The position numbers and the translations under genes are program-made. From assembly GCF_014641715.1 (NCBI RefSeq), contig NZ_BMIG01000001.1, positions 62,001 through 126,000 on the forward strand: a stretch of 64,000 nucleotides of DNA, written 5' to 3'. Below, piece by piece: positions 45,982 through 54,108 of the stretch; within the stretch, counting starts at the first letter, position 1, and each line of letters opens with the position of its first letter. Source of the DNA: Polaromonas eurypsychrophila. Its GTDB lineage: Bacteria > Pseudomonadota > Gammaproteobacteria > Burkholderiales > Burkholderiaceae_C. The notes beneath the pieces are model-generated. The model saw only the letters and a list, made by a program, of their open reading frames with translations. It did no database searches and had not been told where the DNA came from.

Positions 45982-47006
45982 GGGGCTTCCCCGGCACTGG
46001 CCGCATCACCGGCATCCTGCAGATAAAACTCGTGCAGCTTGCTCAGCAACAAAGCCTTGTCTGGCAATTGGGTTTCATACGCAGCAATCAGCGCAGGCGA
46101 GGCGGTACGGCTCAGGGCGTACTCGACCACTTCGTCGTCCTTGCTGGCGCACAGCAACACGCCGATGGCGGGGTTTTCGTGCGGCTTCTTCGCGTCACGG
46201 TCCAGCGCCTCCAGGTAAAACGACAGCTTGCCCAGGTATTCGGGCTCGAAACGGCCCACCTTGAGTTCGATGGCAACCAGGCAGTTCAGGCCTCGGTGAA
46301 AAAAGAGCAGGTCCAGTGCAAAGTCGCGCCCGCCCACCTGCAGGGGAAACTCGGAGCCGACAAAGCAGAAGTCGCGGCCCAGTTCGATCAGAAAAGCCTT
46401 GAGCTTGTCGAGCAGGCCGCGGTGCAGGTCCAGTTCGCTGTGGCCGTCGGGCAGGCCGAGAAACTCGACCATGTAGGCGTCTTTGAAGACGTTTTGGGCC
46501 TGCGGCTGTATTTGTGTCAGCGCTGCTGACACTTTTGCAGGCTGCAGCACCACCCGCTCGAACAAGGCGGCTTGGAATTGACGCTCCAAGTCGCGGCTGG
46601 CCCATTTTTCCTGCACCGCCATGCGCAGGTAGAACTCGCGCTCTTCGGGGCGTTTGCTCTGGCTGAGGATGATGAGGTTGTGCGTCCAGGGCAAGAGTCT
46701 CACCAGTGGTGCGACTTTTGCCTCGCCCTGGTAGGTATCGTAAAACTGCCGCATGCGAAACAGGTTGCGTCGGGTAAAGCCGCGCAGCCCCGGCTGGGTT
46801 TGGGCAATGTGGGCGGCCAGTCGCTCGACCACGCCATCGCCCCATTCGGCGGCGGCAATCTTGTGGCTGATGTGCTCGCCGATCTGCCAGTACAAGTCAA
46901 TCAGCACTGTGTTGACAGCCTGGTAGGCGCGCCCGCGCGCGGCCTGAATCAGTTCAGTGATGTGCACAAAGCCATCGGTCGGGACGGGATGTTGAGGTTT
47001 GTTCAC
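45978..47006 (-). CDS. DUF1016 / YhcG-type PDDEXK nuclease family protein
   Basis: 342 residues, GTG start at 47006 overlapping the hsdM stop (GTGA). The N-terminal DUF1016 domain (LIDLYWQIGEHISHKIAAAE, RNLFRMRQFYDTY) is followed by a nuclease-like domain with FALDLLFFHRGLNCLVAIEL and KVGRF, giving the D...E-x-K order of the PDDEXK superfamily. The gene sits between hsdM and hsdS and is translationally coupled to both, which suggests it works with, or is carried by, the type I system. Its exact function in such operons is not settled. Confidence 0.9.
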   Translation of the reverse strand: MNKPQHPVPTDGFVHITELIQAARGRAYQAVNTVLIDLYWQIGEHISHKIAAAEWGDGVVERLAAHIAQTQPGLRGFTRRNLFRMRQFYDTYQGEAKVAPLVRLLPWTHNLIILSQSKRPEEREFYLRMAVQEKWASRDLERQFQAALFERVVLQPAKVSAALTQIQPQAQNVFKDAYMVEFLGLPDGHSELDLHRGLLDKLKAFLIELGRDFCFVGSEFPLQVGGRDFALDLLFFHRGLNCLVAIELKVGRFEPEYLGKLSFYLEALDRDAKKPHENPAIGVLLCASKDDEVVEYALSRTASPALIAAYETQLPDKALLLSKLHEFYLQDAGDAASAGEAP

Positions 47007-48745
47007 GCGCTCAGCCCTCCAATCATGGTCAAAATGCGGTCGGTCACGCCCTTGAGTTCGGCGTCAATCTCGGCCAGCGGGCGCGGTGGCTTGAAAACGT
47101 AGAAGTGGCGGTTGAAGGGAATTTCGTAACCGGTTTTGGTTTTCTCGTCGTCGATCCACGCATCTGGCGCATGCGGCAGCACCTCTCTCTTGAAGTAGGT
47201 TCTGATGTCTTCACCGAGCGGCACGTTTTCGGTGTCGCGCAGGCTGGTGTCGGCCAGGGGCTTGCCCTTGGCCTTGCCTTTGCTACCGAGCACGACTTTG
47301 CCCGCCGCGTCGCGCTCGGGGCGCTCGACGGTGATGGTGCGGTAGCCGAAGGCCTCGTTGCTGAAGATGCGGCTGATCGGCACGCCGTCACGTATCAACT
47401 CCTCGAAGTTGCCGAACAGGCGGGTGATCTCTTCAATATGCGCGGGGCTGAGCTCCTTGCGTTTGCTGCCCAGGGTTTTGCGCATCTTCTGCCAGAAGCC
47501 GCTGGCGTCTATCAGTTGCAGCTTGCCCTTGCGCGCGGTCGGCTTGCGGTTGCTGACAATCCACACATAGGTGCTGATGCCAGTGTTGTAGAACATGTCG
47601 GTGGGCAGGGCGATGATGGCCTCGACCAAATCGTTTTCGAGCACGTAGCGGCGAATCTCGCTTTCGCCGCTGCCGGCGCCGCCGGTGAACAGCGGTGAGC
47701 CGTTGAGCACAATGCCGAAGCGGCTGCCGCCATCGACCGCCGGACGCATCTTGGCGATCAGGTGCAGCAGAAACAGCAGCGAACCGTCACTGACGCGCGG
47801 CAGGCCGGGGCCGAAGCGGCCGTTGTAGCCTTGTTGCTCGGCCTCCTTGCGGATGTCTTTTTCGATCTTCTTCCACTCCACACCAAAAGGTGGGTTTGAG
47901 AGCGCGTAGTCGAAATGTTTGCCCGGCAGGCCGTCGTTGGACAGGGTGTTGCCAAAAATGATGTTGGCAATGTCCTGGCCCTTGATCAGCATGTCGGCCT
48001 TGCAGATGGCGTAAGACTCGGGGTTCAGCTCCTGCCCGTACATGACCAGCCTGGCTTGGGGGTTCAGGCTGCTGAGCTGCTCGTCTGCCACGCTGAGCAT
48101 GCCACCCGTCCCCGCTGTCGGGTCGTACAGCGAGCGCACTACCCCGGGTTTTGTCAGCGCTTCGTCGTCTTCAATGAAGAGCAGGTTGACCATCAGGCGA
48201 ATCACCTCGCGCGGCGTGAAGTGTTCACCAGCGGTTTCATTGGACAGCTCGGCAAACTTGCGGATCAGCTCCTCGAACACGGCGCCCATTTCGGCGTTGC
48301 TGACGACGTCGGGGTGCAGGTCGATGGTGCAGAACTTCTCCGTCACCATGTAAAGCAGGCCAGACTTGGCGAGCTTGTCGATCTGGGTGTGAAACTCGAA
48401 GCTCTCGAAAATGTCGCGCACGGCGGGCGAGAAGCCCTGCAGGTAGACACCCAGGTTTTCACCGATGTGGTCCTGGTCGCCCATCAACTTTTTCAGGTCG
48501 AGCGGTGAGGTGTTGTAGAAAAACTGACCTGACTTCTTGAGCAGAAAAGATTCGGGGTTCAGGTTGGCTTTCTCGCGCTTGGCTTTCTCAAGCAGCACCG
48601 TTTCTTTGGTGGACTCCAGCACGCAGTCCAGACGGCGCAGCACCGTGAAAGGGAGAATGACCTTGCCGTATTCAGACTGCTTATAGTCGCCACGCAGCAG
48701 GTCGGCGACGGACCAGATGAAGGAAGAAAGAGAGGGATTTGCCAT
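47003..48745 (-). CDS. hsdM: Type I restriction-modification DNA methyltransferase subunit M
   Basis: 580-residue adenine-N6 methyltransferase subunit. The N-terminal HsdM domain starts SLSSFIWSVADLLRGDYKQS. The SAM motif is YDPTAGTGGMLSVADE and the catalytic motif is LSNPPFGVEWK (NPPF). The C-terminal part includes VFKPPRPLAEIDAELKGVTD. ATG at 48745. First gene of the locus hsdM - DUF1016 - hsdS - two TA modules - hsdR, all on the minus strand. Confidence 0.96.
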   Translation of the reverse strand: MANPSLSSFIWSVADLLRGDYKQSEYGKVILPFTVLRRLDCVLESTKETVLLEKAKREKANLNPESFLLKKSGQFFYNTSPLDLKKLMGDQDHIGENLGVYLQGFSPAVRDIFESFEFHTQIDKLAKSGLLYMVTEKFCTIDLHPDVVSNAEMGAVFEELIRKFAELSNETAGEHFTPREVIRLMVNLLFIEDDEALTKPGVVRSLYDPTAGTGGMLSVADEQLSSLNPQARLVMYGQELNPESYAICKADMLIKGQDIANIIFGNTLSNDGLPGKHFDYALSNPPFGVEWKKIEKDIRKEAEQQGYNGRFGPGLPRVSDGSLLFLLHLIAKMRPAVDGGSRFGIVLNGSPLFTGGAGSGESEIRRYVLENDLVEAIIALPTDMFYNTGISTYVWIVSNRKPTARKGKLQLIDASGFWQKMRKTLGSKRKELSPAHIEEITRLFGNFEELIRDGVPISRIFSNEAFGYRTITVERPERDAAGKVVLGSKGKAKGKPLADTSLRDTENVPLGEDIRTYFKREVLPHAPDAWIDDEKTKTGYEIPFNRHFYVFKPPRPLAEIDAELKGVTDRILTMIGGLSA

Positions 48746-48921
48746 GCTGCGAGTGTAGGGTGACCAGTGACCTGGCCGCAGCCTGGGCCGGGCGGTATGT
48801 ATGTCCGCCGGATCGACACATCAGCGGGATGTGTCGATTTTTTCGGGTTTTATCGACATGAGGCGCCAGGGATGGCCGCATGCATTGGCCTGTGAAGTGC
48901 CGGAAGGGGCAGGTCATAGGC

Positions 48922-48980
48922 ATTTTCTACCCTCAGCCCCTATTCAGCGTACGTAAGCAGCTATCAAAAAAGTAGCAAAC
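48922..48980 (+). repeat. Dispersed repeat family B, copy 9
   Basis: TTTTCTACCCTCAGCCCCTA, TTCAGCGTACGTA, then AGCAGCTATCAAAAAAGTAG. It lies in the 292-bp gap between hsdM and tRNA-Arg; no gene is visible in that gap. Confidence 0.78.
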
Positions 48981-49037
48981 TCAGGTGCTGAACCAGTTGC
49001 CGGGCTTGCCGGACCCGCCTTGGTAAACTACAGGCCT

Positions 49038-49113
49038 GCCTTTGTAGCTCAGTGGATAGAGCGATCCCCTCCTAAGGGATAGGTCGCAGGTCCGATTCCT
49101 GCCAAGGGCACCA
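49038..49113 (+). tRNA. tRNA-Arg (anticodon CCT)
   Basis: 76 nt with encoded CCA. The acceptor stem GCCTTTG pairs with CAAGGGC (one G-U), the D arm is GCTCAGTGGATAGAGC, the anticodon arm is TCCCCTCCTAAGGGA with anticodon CCT, and the T arm is GCAGGTCCGATTCCTGC. It reads AGG codons. Confidence 0.96.
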
Positions 49114-49169
49114 TTTTTTTCGCTGCAGCGGCGATCAGGCGCTGAATGGCGATGCCGCTTCAGGCCGCG

Positions 49170-50411
49170 TCACTTCGACAGCAGCCGCATCGCCTCTTCC
49201 AGCCCCTTGATGGTCAGCGGGTACATGCGCTGGCTCACCAGTTGCTGGATGACGCTGATGCTTTGGCGGTACTGCCACACGCCTTGCGGCTCCGGGTTGA
49301 TCCAGACAAATTTGGGGAAGGCGTTGGTCAGACGCTGCATCCACTCGGCGCCGGCTTCTTCGTTGTTGTATTCCACGCTGCCGCCCGGCTGCAGAATTTC
49401 GTACGGGCTCATGGTGGCGTCGCCGACAAAGATCAATTTGTAGTCTTTGTTGTACTTGCGGATGATGTCCCAGGTCGCAAACTTTTCACTGAAGCGCCTG
49501 CGGTTGTTCTTCCACATGAAGTCATAGACGCAGTTGTGAAAGTAATAAAACTCGATGTGTTTGAACTCGGTCTTGGTGGCTGAAAAAAGCTCTTCCACCC
49601 GCGCGATGTGCTCGTCCATGGTGCCGCCTACATCCATCAGCAGCAGCACTTTCACATTGTTGTGGCGCTCGGGCACCATTTTGATGTCCAGCCAGCCGGC
49701 ATTGGCTGCTGTGGACTTGATGGTGTCGTCCAGGTCGAGCTCTTCAACGTTACCTTGGCGTGCAAACTTGCGCAGGCGGCGCAGTGCCACCTTGATGTTG
49801 CGTGTGCCAAGTTCCTGGGTGTCGTCGTAGTCTTTGTAGGCGCGCTGGTCCCAGACCTTGACCGCGCTTTTGTTGCGGCTTTTCTCCTGGCCTATGCGTA
49901 TGCCCTGCGGGTTGAAGCCGTTCGCGCCAAACGGCGAGGTGCCGCCGGTGCCAATCATCTTGCTACCGCCTTCGTGCCGTTCTTTCTGCTCTTCAAAACG
50001 CTTTTTCAGCGTTTCCATCAGCTCGTCCCAACCCATCTTCTCGATCTTGGCCTTTTCTTCGGGGCTGAGTTCGAGTTCCAGGTTTTTGCGTAGCCACTCC
50101 AGTGGAATATCTTTGGTGAAGTCGGCGATCATCTCGACGCCTTTGAAGTAGGCCGCAAACGCGCGGTCAAACTTGTCGTAGTGCTTTTCGTCCTTCACCA
50201 GCACGGTGCGGCTTAGGTAATAGAAGTCGTCGATCTTCCAGGCGCCTTCGCCGGTGCGGCTTTCCTCGCCCTCGCCGATCTCGCCATCGTCGAGCTTGCC
50301 GCTGTTGGGCCCGACCACGCCAGCCTGCAGCGCTTCGAGCAGCATCAAATACTCTTTGACCGAAACCGGCAGCTTGGCCGAACGCAGGGTGTAGAAGAAG
50401 TCAATCAGCAT
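49170..50411 (-). CDS. VWA domain-containing protein (CoxE-like)
   Basis: 413 residues, ATG at 50411. The N-terminal half is charged and helical (LELELSPEEKAKIEKMGWDE). The C-terminal von Willebrand A domain begins VKVLLLMDVGGTMDEH, a MIDAS variant in which DxSxS is DVGGT. YNKDYKLIFVGDATMSPYEI and the closing WINPEPQGVWQYRQSISVIQ fit the CoxE-like subfamily. Such proteins act with MoxR AAA+ ATPases in assembling metal-containing or membrane complexes. The matching MoxR gene is the first gene of this minus-strand cluster. The client protein is unknown. Confidence 0.9.
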   Translation of the reverse strand: MLIDFFYTLRSAKLPVSVKEYLMLLEALQAGVVGPNSGKLDDGEIGEGEESRTGEGAWKIDDFYYLSRTVLVKDEKHYDKFDRAFAAYFKGVEMIADFTKDIPLEWLRKNLELELSPEEKAKIEKMGWDELMETLKKRFEEQKERHEGGSKMIGTGGTSPFGANGFNPQGIRIGQEKSRNKSAVKVWDQRAYKDYDDTQELGTRNIKVALRRLRKFARQGNVEELDLDDTIKSTAANAGWLDIKMVPERHNNVKVLLLMDVGGTMDEHIARVEELFSATKTEFKHIEFYYFHNCVYDFMWKNNRRRFSEKFATWDIIRKYNKDYKLIFVGDATMSPYEILQPGGSVEYNNEEAGAEWMQRLTNAFPKFVWINPEPQGVWQYRQSISVIQQLVSQRMYPLTIKGLEEAMRLLSK

Positions 50412-50421
50412 GCGTGGCCCC

Positions 50422-51027
50422 TTATTCCTTCGCGGACCGGGATTTGTCGAGCATGTACAGCAACTGGGCCTTCACTTCCGGCCACTCGCCCGAGCGCAGG
50501 CTGTACATCACGGTGTCGCGAATCGTGCCGTCGCGGCGCAGTGCGTGGCCGCGGATCACGCCATCTTTTTTGGCGCCCAGGCGCTCGATGGCGCGCTGCG
50601 AGGCATGGTTGAAGTTGTCGGTGCGCCAGCCGACGACATTGCAGCCCAGGGTGTCGAAGGCATGGCTCAGCAGCAGCAGCTTGCAGGTGGTGTTGATGTG
50701 GGTGCGCTGGCAGCGTGCGGCGTACCAGGTGTAGCCAATCTCTACACGTTTCACGGCCGGCAGGATGTCGTGGTAGCTGCTGCTGCCCAGCACCATGCCG
50801 GTCGCGGCGTCGCGCACGGCAAACGCAAACCGGTGACCGGCTTCGCGGGCTTTCAATGCGTCTTCTATGTAGGCTTGGGTCTGGTCAGGCTCAGGCACCG
50901 AGGTGATGCGCAGTTTCCACAACTCGCCGTCGGCGGCGGCGGCACGCAGGCCGGCTTCATGTTCAAGCGCAAGCGGCACCAATTCCACACCGCGACCTGA
51001 AAGAGTGGCTGCCTGAACAAAACTCAT
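50422..51027 (-). CDS. GNAT family N-acetyltransferase (RimJ/RimL-like)
   Basis: 201 residues, ATG at 51027 overlapping the preceding stop by 4 bases. The acetyl-CoA fold shows HRFAFAVRDAATGMVLGSSS, VEIGYTWYAARCQRTHINTT (the P-loop area, without a standard Q/RxxGxG/A) and NHASQRAIERLGAKKDGVIR, the RimJ/RimL-type C-terminus. It would transfer acetyl to an amine, target unknown. It sits between the two partners of the MoxR/VWA pair. Confidence 0.88.
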   Translation of the reverse strand: MSFVQAATLSGRGVELVPLALEHEAGLRAAAADGELWKLRITSVPEPDQTQAYIEDALKAREAGHRFAFAVRDAATGMVLGSSSYHDILPAVKRVEIGYTWYAARCQRTHINTTCKLLLLSHAFDTLGCNVVGWRTDNFNHASQRAIERLGAKKDGVIRGHALRRDGTIRDTVMYSLRSGEWPEVKAQLLYMLDKSRSAKE

Positions 51028-51263
51028 GGCTCCTCGCTCTGGACTTTTTCCCGCACGCGGCGCCAGCGCCGCGCCAACTGAAGACCGAGACCGCCACCTA
51101 TGCCCACCATCACAATGCCGGCGATGGCGCTGTTGCCATAACCTTCGGCAAAGATGTCAAAGCCGAAGAAACGGCCTAACCAGAAAGCAATCAGCGCACC
51201 GCCGATAAAACCGACGGCGTCGGACACGCCTTCGAGCAGGAGTTTGCGGATTTCTTGGGTCAT
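51024..51263 (-). CDS. Small membrane protein of unknown function
   Basis: 79 residues from ATG 51263 (MTQEIRKLLLEGVSDAVGFI). Two hydrophobic segments are seen, SDAVGFIGGALIAFWLGRFF and SAIAGIVMVGIGGGLGLQLA, with a basic C-terminal tail RRWRRVREK. I do not recognise the family. It starts 16 bases after the MoxR gene and is coupled to the acetyltransferase gene by an ATGA overlap, so it is part of the same operon. Confidence 0.75.
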   Translation of the reverse strand: MTQEIRKLLLEGVSDAVGFIGGALIAFWLGRFFGFDIFAEGYGNSAIAGIVMVGIGGGLGLQLARRWRRVREKVQSEEP

Positions 51264-51279
51264 GGTACGGCAGCCTCGG

Positions 51280-52122
51280 TTAACGGTTGTGGCGTTGCAT
51301 GAACACCAGTTTTTCAAACAAGGTCACATCCTGCTCGTTCTTGAGCAGCGCGCCTACCAGAGGCGGCACTGCCACCTTGTCATCCTTGCTTTGCAGTGCC
51401 TCGAGCGGAATGTCTTCGGCCACCAGCAGCTTGAGCCAGTCCAGCAACTCTGAGGTGGACGGCTTCTTCTTCAGACCGGGCAGGTTGCGCACGTCATAAA
51501 AAGTCTTCATGGCCGCAGCCAGCAACTCTTTCTTGAGGCCGGGAAAGTGCACGTCGACGATGAGTTTCATCGTATCGGCATCGGGGAATTTGATGTAGTG
51601 GAAGAAGCAGCGGCGCAAAAAGGCGTCGGGCAGCTCTTTTTCGTTGTTCGAAGTGATGAACACCAGCGGCCGGTGCTTGGCCTTGATCAGCTCGCGCGTT
51701 TCGTAGCAGTAGAACTCCATGCGGTCGATCTCCCGAAGCAGGTCATTCGGAAACTCGATGTCGGCCTTGTCGATCTCGTCGATCAGCAGGGCAACCGGCT
51801 CGTCGGCCGTGAACGCTTCCCAGAGCACGCCCTTGATGATGTAGTTGTGGATGTCCTTGACCTTCTCGTCACCGAGCTGCGAGTCGCGCAGGCGGGATAC
51901 CGCGTCATATTCATACAGCCCCTGCTGCGCCTTGGTGGTGGACTTGATGTGCCATTGCAACAGGGGGAGCTTCAAGGCTTCGGCCACTTCTTCGGCCAGC
52001 ATGGTCTTGCCGGTGCCGGGCTCGCCCTTGACCAGCAGCGGCTTTTTCAGAGTGGCGGAGGCATTGACGGCAAGCATCAGGTCCTGGGTCGCAACGTAGT
52101 TTTTGGAGCCTTGGAATTTCAT
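51280..52122 (-). CDS. MoxR-family AAA+ ATPase
   Basis: 280 residues, ATG at 52122. Walker A LLVKGEPGTGKTMLAEEVAE (about residues 29-48), Walker B VALLIDEIDKADIEFPNDLL, sensor 1 RPLVFITSNNEKELPDAFLR with the arginine finger in RRCFFHYIKFPD. MoxR proteins work as chaperones together with a VWA partner, encoded three genes downstream. First gene of the four-gene minus-strand cluster; divergent from the cytochrome gene. Confidence 0.94.
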   Translation of the reverse strand: MKFQGSKNYVATQDLMLAVNASATLKKPLLVKGEPGTGKTMLAEEVAEALKLPLLQWHIKSTTKAQQGLYEYDAVSRLRDSQLGDEKVKDIHNYIIKGVLWEAFTADEPVALLIDEIDKADIEFPNDLLREIDRMEFYCYETRELIKAKHRPLVFITSNNEKELPDAFLRRCFFHYIKFPDADTMKLIVDVHFPGLKKELLAAAMKTFYDVRNLPGLKKKPSTSELLDWLKLLVAEDIPLEALQSKDDKVAVPPLVGALLKNEQDVTLFEKLVFMQRHNR

Positions 52123-52256
52123 GGTGGGCAGCAGCGGTGAAGGGGAAGACGGGTGAATGGGTATGGATTCGGCCGGTCCGGGCGCCAGACCGGCAGGCCC
52201 AGATATAATCGTTGGCTGTTGATATAACGAATCCTCACCTGAATTGTGCGCGAAAA

Positions 52257-52922
52257 ATGAATAAGCTGTTCACCACGATATTCGCTCTGGCTGTCTCTCT
52301 TGCGACCGCTGCAGCCCATTCCCAGGACATCAAGGGTGATGTCAAAGCCGGCGAAGCAAAAAACGCCATGTGTATCGGTTGCCATGGCATCAAGGGTTAT
52401 CAGGCCAGCTTCCCCGAGGTGTACAAGGTGCCGATGATTTCGGGCCAGAGCGGCAAATACATCGCTGCTGCCCTGCAGGCTTACAAAAAAGGTGATCGCA
52501 AACATCCGACGATGCGCGGCATTGCCGAATCGCTGAACGATCAGGATATTGCCGACCTGTCCGCCTATTACGAGCAGCACGGCGTGAACGCCGCCGCAGC
52601 GCCTGCGGCCCGGACCGCCAAAACGCCGAGCCCTGCCGTCGCTGCCCTGCTGGCCAAGGCCAATTGCGCGTCTTGCCACGGCGCCGACTTCAGCAAACCG
52701 ATTGATCCGAGCTACGCCAAACTTGGCGGCCAACATGCCGACTACCTGTTTGTGGCGCTCAAGGCCTACAAGGTCGAGAACAACCCCAAGGTCGGCCGCA
52801 GCAACGCCATCATGGCGGGCATGGCCAAGCAGTACACCAACGCAGAACTCAAGCAGTTGGCCAATTACCTTGCGTCCGTCGAAGGCGACCTCAAGGTGAT
52901 CCCGCAGAGCAAGTTCCGCTAG
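52257..52922 (+). CDS. Dihaem cytochrome c (c4-like)
   Basis: 221 residues from ATG 52257. The signal peptide MNKLFTTIFALAVSLATAAA ends near HSQDIK. There are two covalent haem sites, CIGCHG (about residue 39) and CASCHG (about 139), in two homologous halves joined by an alanine-rich linker (NAAAAPAARTAKTP). Axial methionines are probably in HPTMRGIAESL and SNAIMAGMAKQ. This is the layout of cytochrome c4, a periplasmic carrier to terminal oxidases. A TATAAT at 52204-52209 may be its -10 box. A terminator follows. Confidence 0.93.
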   Translation: MNKLFTTIFALAVSLATAAAHSQDIKGDVKAGEAKNAMCIGCHGIKGYQASFPEVYKVPMISGQSGKYIAAALQAYKKGDRKHPTMRGIAESLNDQDIADLSAYYEQHGVNAAAAPAARTAKTPSPAVAALLAKANCASCHGADFSKPIDPSYAKLGGQHADYLFVALKAYKVENNPKVGRSNAIMAGMAKQYTNAELKQLANYLASVEGDLKVIPQSKFR

Positions 52923-52944
52923 GCCGCTTCGCTCCGGAAGTAAA

Positions 52945-52969
52945 CAAAGCCCCGCTCTGCGGGGCTTTG
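52945..52969 (+). terminator. Rho-independent terminator after the cytochrome c gene
   Basis: CAAAGCCCCG - CTCTG - CGGGGCTTTG followed by TCTTTG. The 10-bp stem is 22 bases after the stop. Confidence 0.85.
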
Positions 52970-53035
52970 TCTTTGTGGGCCGATCTTTGTGAAGTGCCGC
53001 CGCACGCAAGTAGAGCGACGTGGCTGGTTCTCTTT

Positions 53036-53212
53036 TCAAGCAGGGGCCGCGGGTCCGGCTCCGCCGGCCCGCAGGCGCAGCGCCCCCTCGGGGCTGGTGC
53101 CTGCGGCTCCAAGCCTGCTTGAGCAGGTTTGGACAGGCATCAGAAGCGAAGCCTCTGGCGAGCGGCGGCCTGCAAGGTGCGAGAGCTACGCGAAACGAGT
53201 GAACGTGAGGGC
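53036..53212 (-). repeat. Dispersed repeat family A, long form
   Basis: Read on the minus strand from the DUF1841 stop: GCCCTCACGTTCACTCGTTT, then GCGTAGCTCTCGCACCTTGC, a middle block with GCCGCCGCTCGCCAGAGGCT, and finally the GC-rich hairpin ending CGCGGCCCCTG. The middle block of about 85 bp is shared with the copy at 60287 and missing from the copies after trxB. Confidence 0.8.
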
Positions 53213-53647
53213 TTAATCCCTTGTAGCGTGGCGCTGCACGCAGGCGATGTAGGCGTCGCCATCGGGTGGGCGGCCGCCGCGCTGGCTTTCCCAGACCATC
53301 TGGCCCAGGCAGTCCATGGCTTCGTGGTGGGCGTCGTGCAGGGAGTTGCGCCGGGCGGCCAGCAATTCCACTGCCTGGCGGATACCGCGCGGCTGGTCGA
53401 TGGAACACTGCTCGCTGATCGACAAGTGCATGGACAGATGCAAAAAGGGGTTGGTTTTGCCGGCTTCCACCTCGTAGATTTTTGCCAGGGCGGCATCCGC
53501 GTCGGCAAAGTCGCCGTGGTATTCGGGGTGATCTTCCAACCACTGGCTTGCTATGGTTTCAATAGCTTCCAGTGGTTGACCGGTGCGGGTCTTGGCATAA
53601 ACAGAGCAAAAAAACCGGCGGACATCGGCTTGTGAAGGCGTGAACAT
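53213..53647 (-). CDS. DUF1841 family protein
   Basis: 144 residues from ATG 53647, chosen because MFTPSQADVRRFFCSVYAK is the conserved N-terminus; the frame is open further upstream. Conserved pieces are NPFLHLSMHLSISEQCSIDQ, PRGIRQAVELLAARRNSLHD and AHHEAMDCLGQMVWESQRGG. Cytosolic protein of unknown function. Bases 53550-53566, encoding AIETIA, match the tail of repeat family B. A family A repeat starts directly after its stop. Confidence 0.85.
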   Translation of the reverse strand: MFTPSQADVRRFFCSVYAKTRTGQPLEAIETIASQWLEDHPEYHGDFADADAALAKIYEVEAGKTNPFLHLSMHLSISEQCSIDQPRGIRQAVELLAARRNSLHDAHHEAMDCLGQMVWESQRGGRPPDGDAYIACVQRHATRD

Positions 53648-53825
53648 GGGGCAAGCGTAGCACGGCTTGTTTTCCCGCCGGGACTGTGGTGTTTCCGGCA
53701 CGACCGGCCCTCAGGCGGCAATGTCCTACGCGGCTGCGATGGCACTTCGATTAAATTCCAGCCACGGCAGCGTGATACCGGCAAGCGCGCGCCGGCTTAT
53801 CCAAACATCCGGCGAGGAGAACTCC

Positions 53826-54047
53826 ATGAACGCAATGAAAATTACCGGCATCGTCCTGATCGTGCTGGGCCTGGCTGGGTTTTTCACCGGTGGCTTCAGT
53901 TTCACCAAAGACACATCCACAGCCAAGCTCGGCCCGCTCGAGCTGGTGGTCAAGGAAAAGGAAACCGTCAACTTTCCGCAGTGGCTGAGCATAGGCGCCG
54001 TGCTTCTGGGCGCGGTCGTGCTGGTGATGGGCTCCCGCAAGCCCTAG
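53826..54047 (+). CDS. DUF3185 family small membrane protein
   Basis: 73 residues from ATG 53826, after GGCGAGGAGAACTCC. Two membrane segments (ITGIVLIVLGLAGFFTGGFS and LSIGAVLLGAVVLVMGS) flank an outer loop FTKDTSTAKLGPLELVVKEK. This pattern is DUF3185; the function is unknown. Confidence 0.8.
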   Translation: MNAMKITGIVLIVLGLAGFFTGGFSFTKDTSTAKLGPLELVVKEKETVNFPQWLSIGAVLLGAVVLVMGSRKP

Positions 54048-54092
54048 TCCCGTCGCTCGCTCCTGCGTGTAGCTCCCTGCACCTCACAGGGA
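54048..54092 (+). repeat. Degenerate fragment of dispersed repeat family A
   Basis: TCCCGTCGCTCGCTCCTGCG, then TGTAGCTCCCTGCACCTCAC AGGGAGG. It matches the first half of the second unit after trxB (GTCGCTCACTTCGTGTAGCT) and begins at the base after the DUF3185 stop codon. Confidence 0.6.
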
Positions 54093-54108
54093 GGGCTTCC
54101 TTTCCGAC

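Noticed and set aside
39961-49113. Integrative island inserted at tRNA-Arg(CCT)
   Set aside because: The restriction locus lies on the 5' side of the tRNA, no integrase is present, and no copy of the tRNA 3' end was seen at the far border near 39960.
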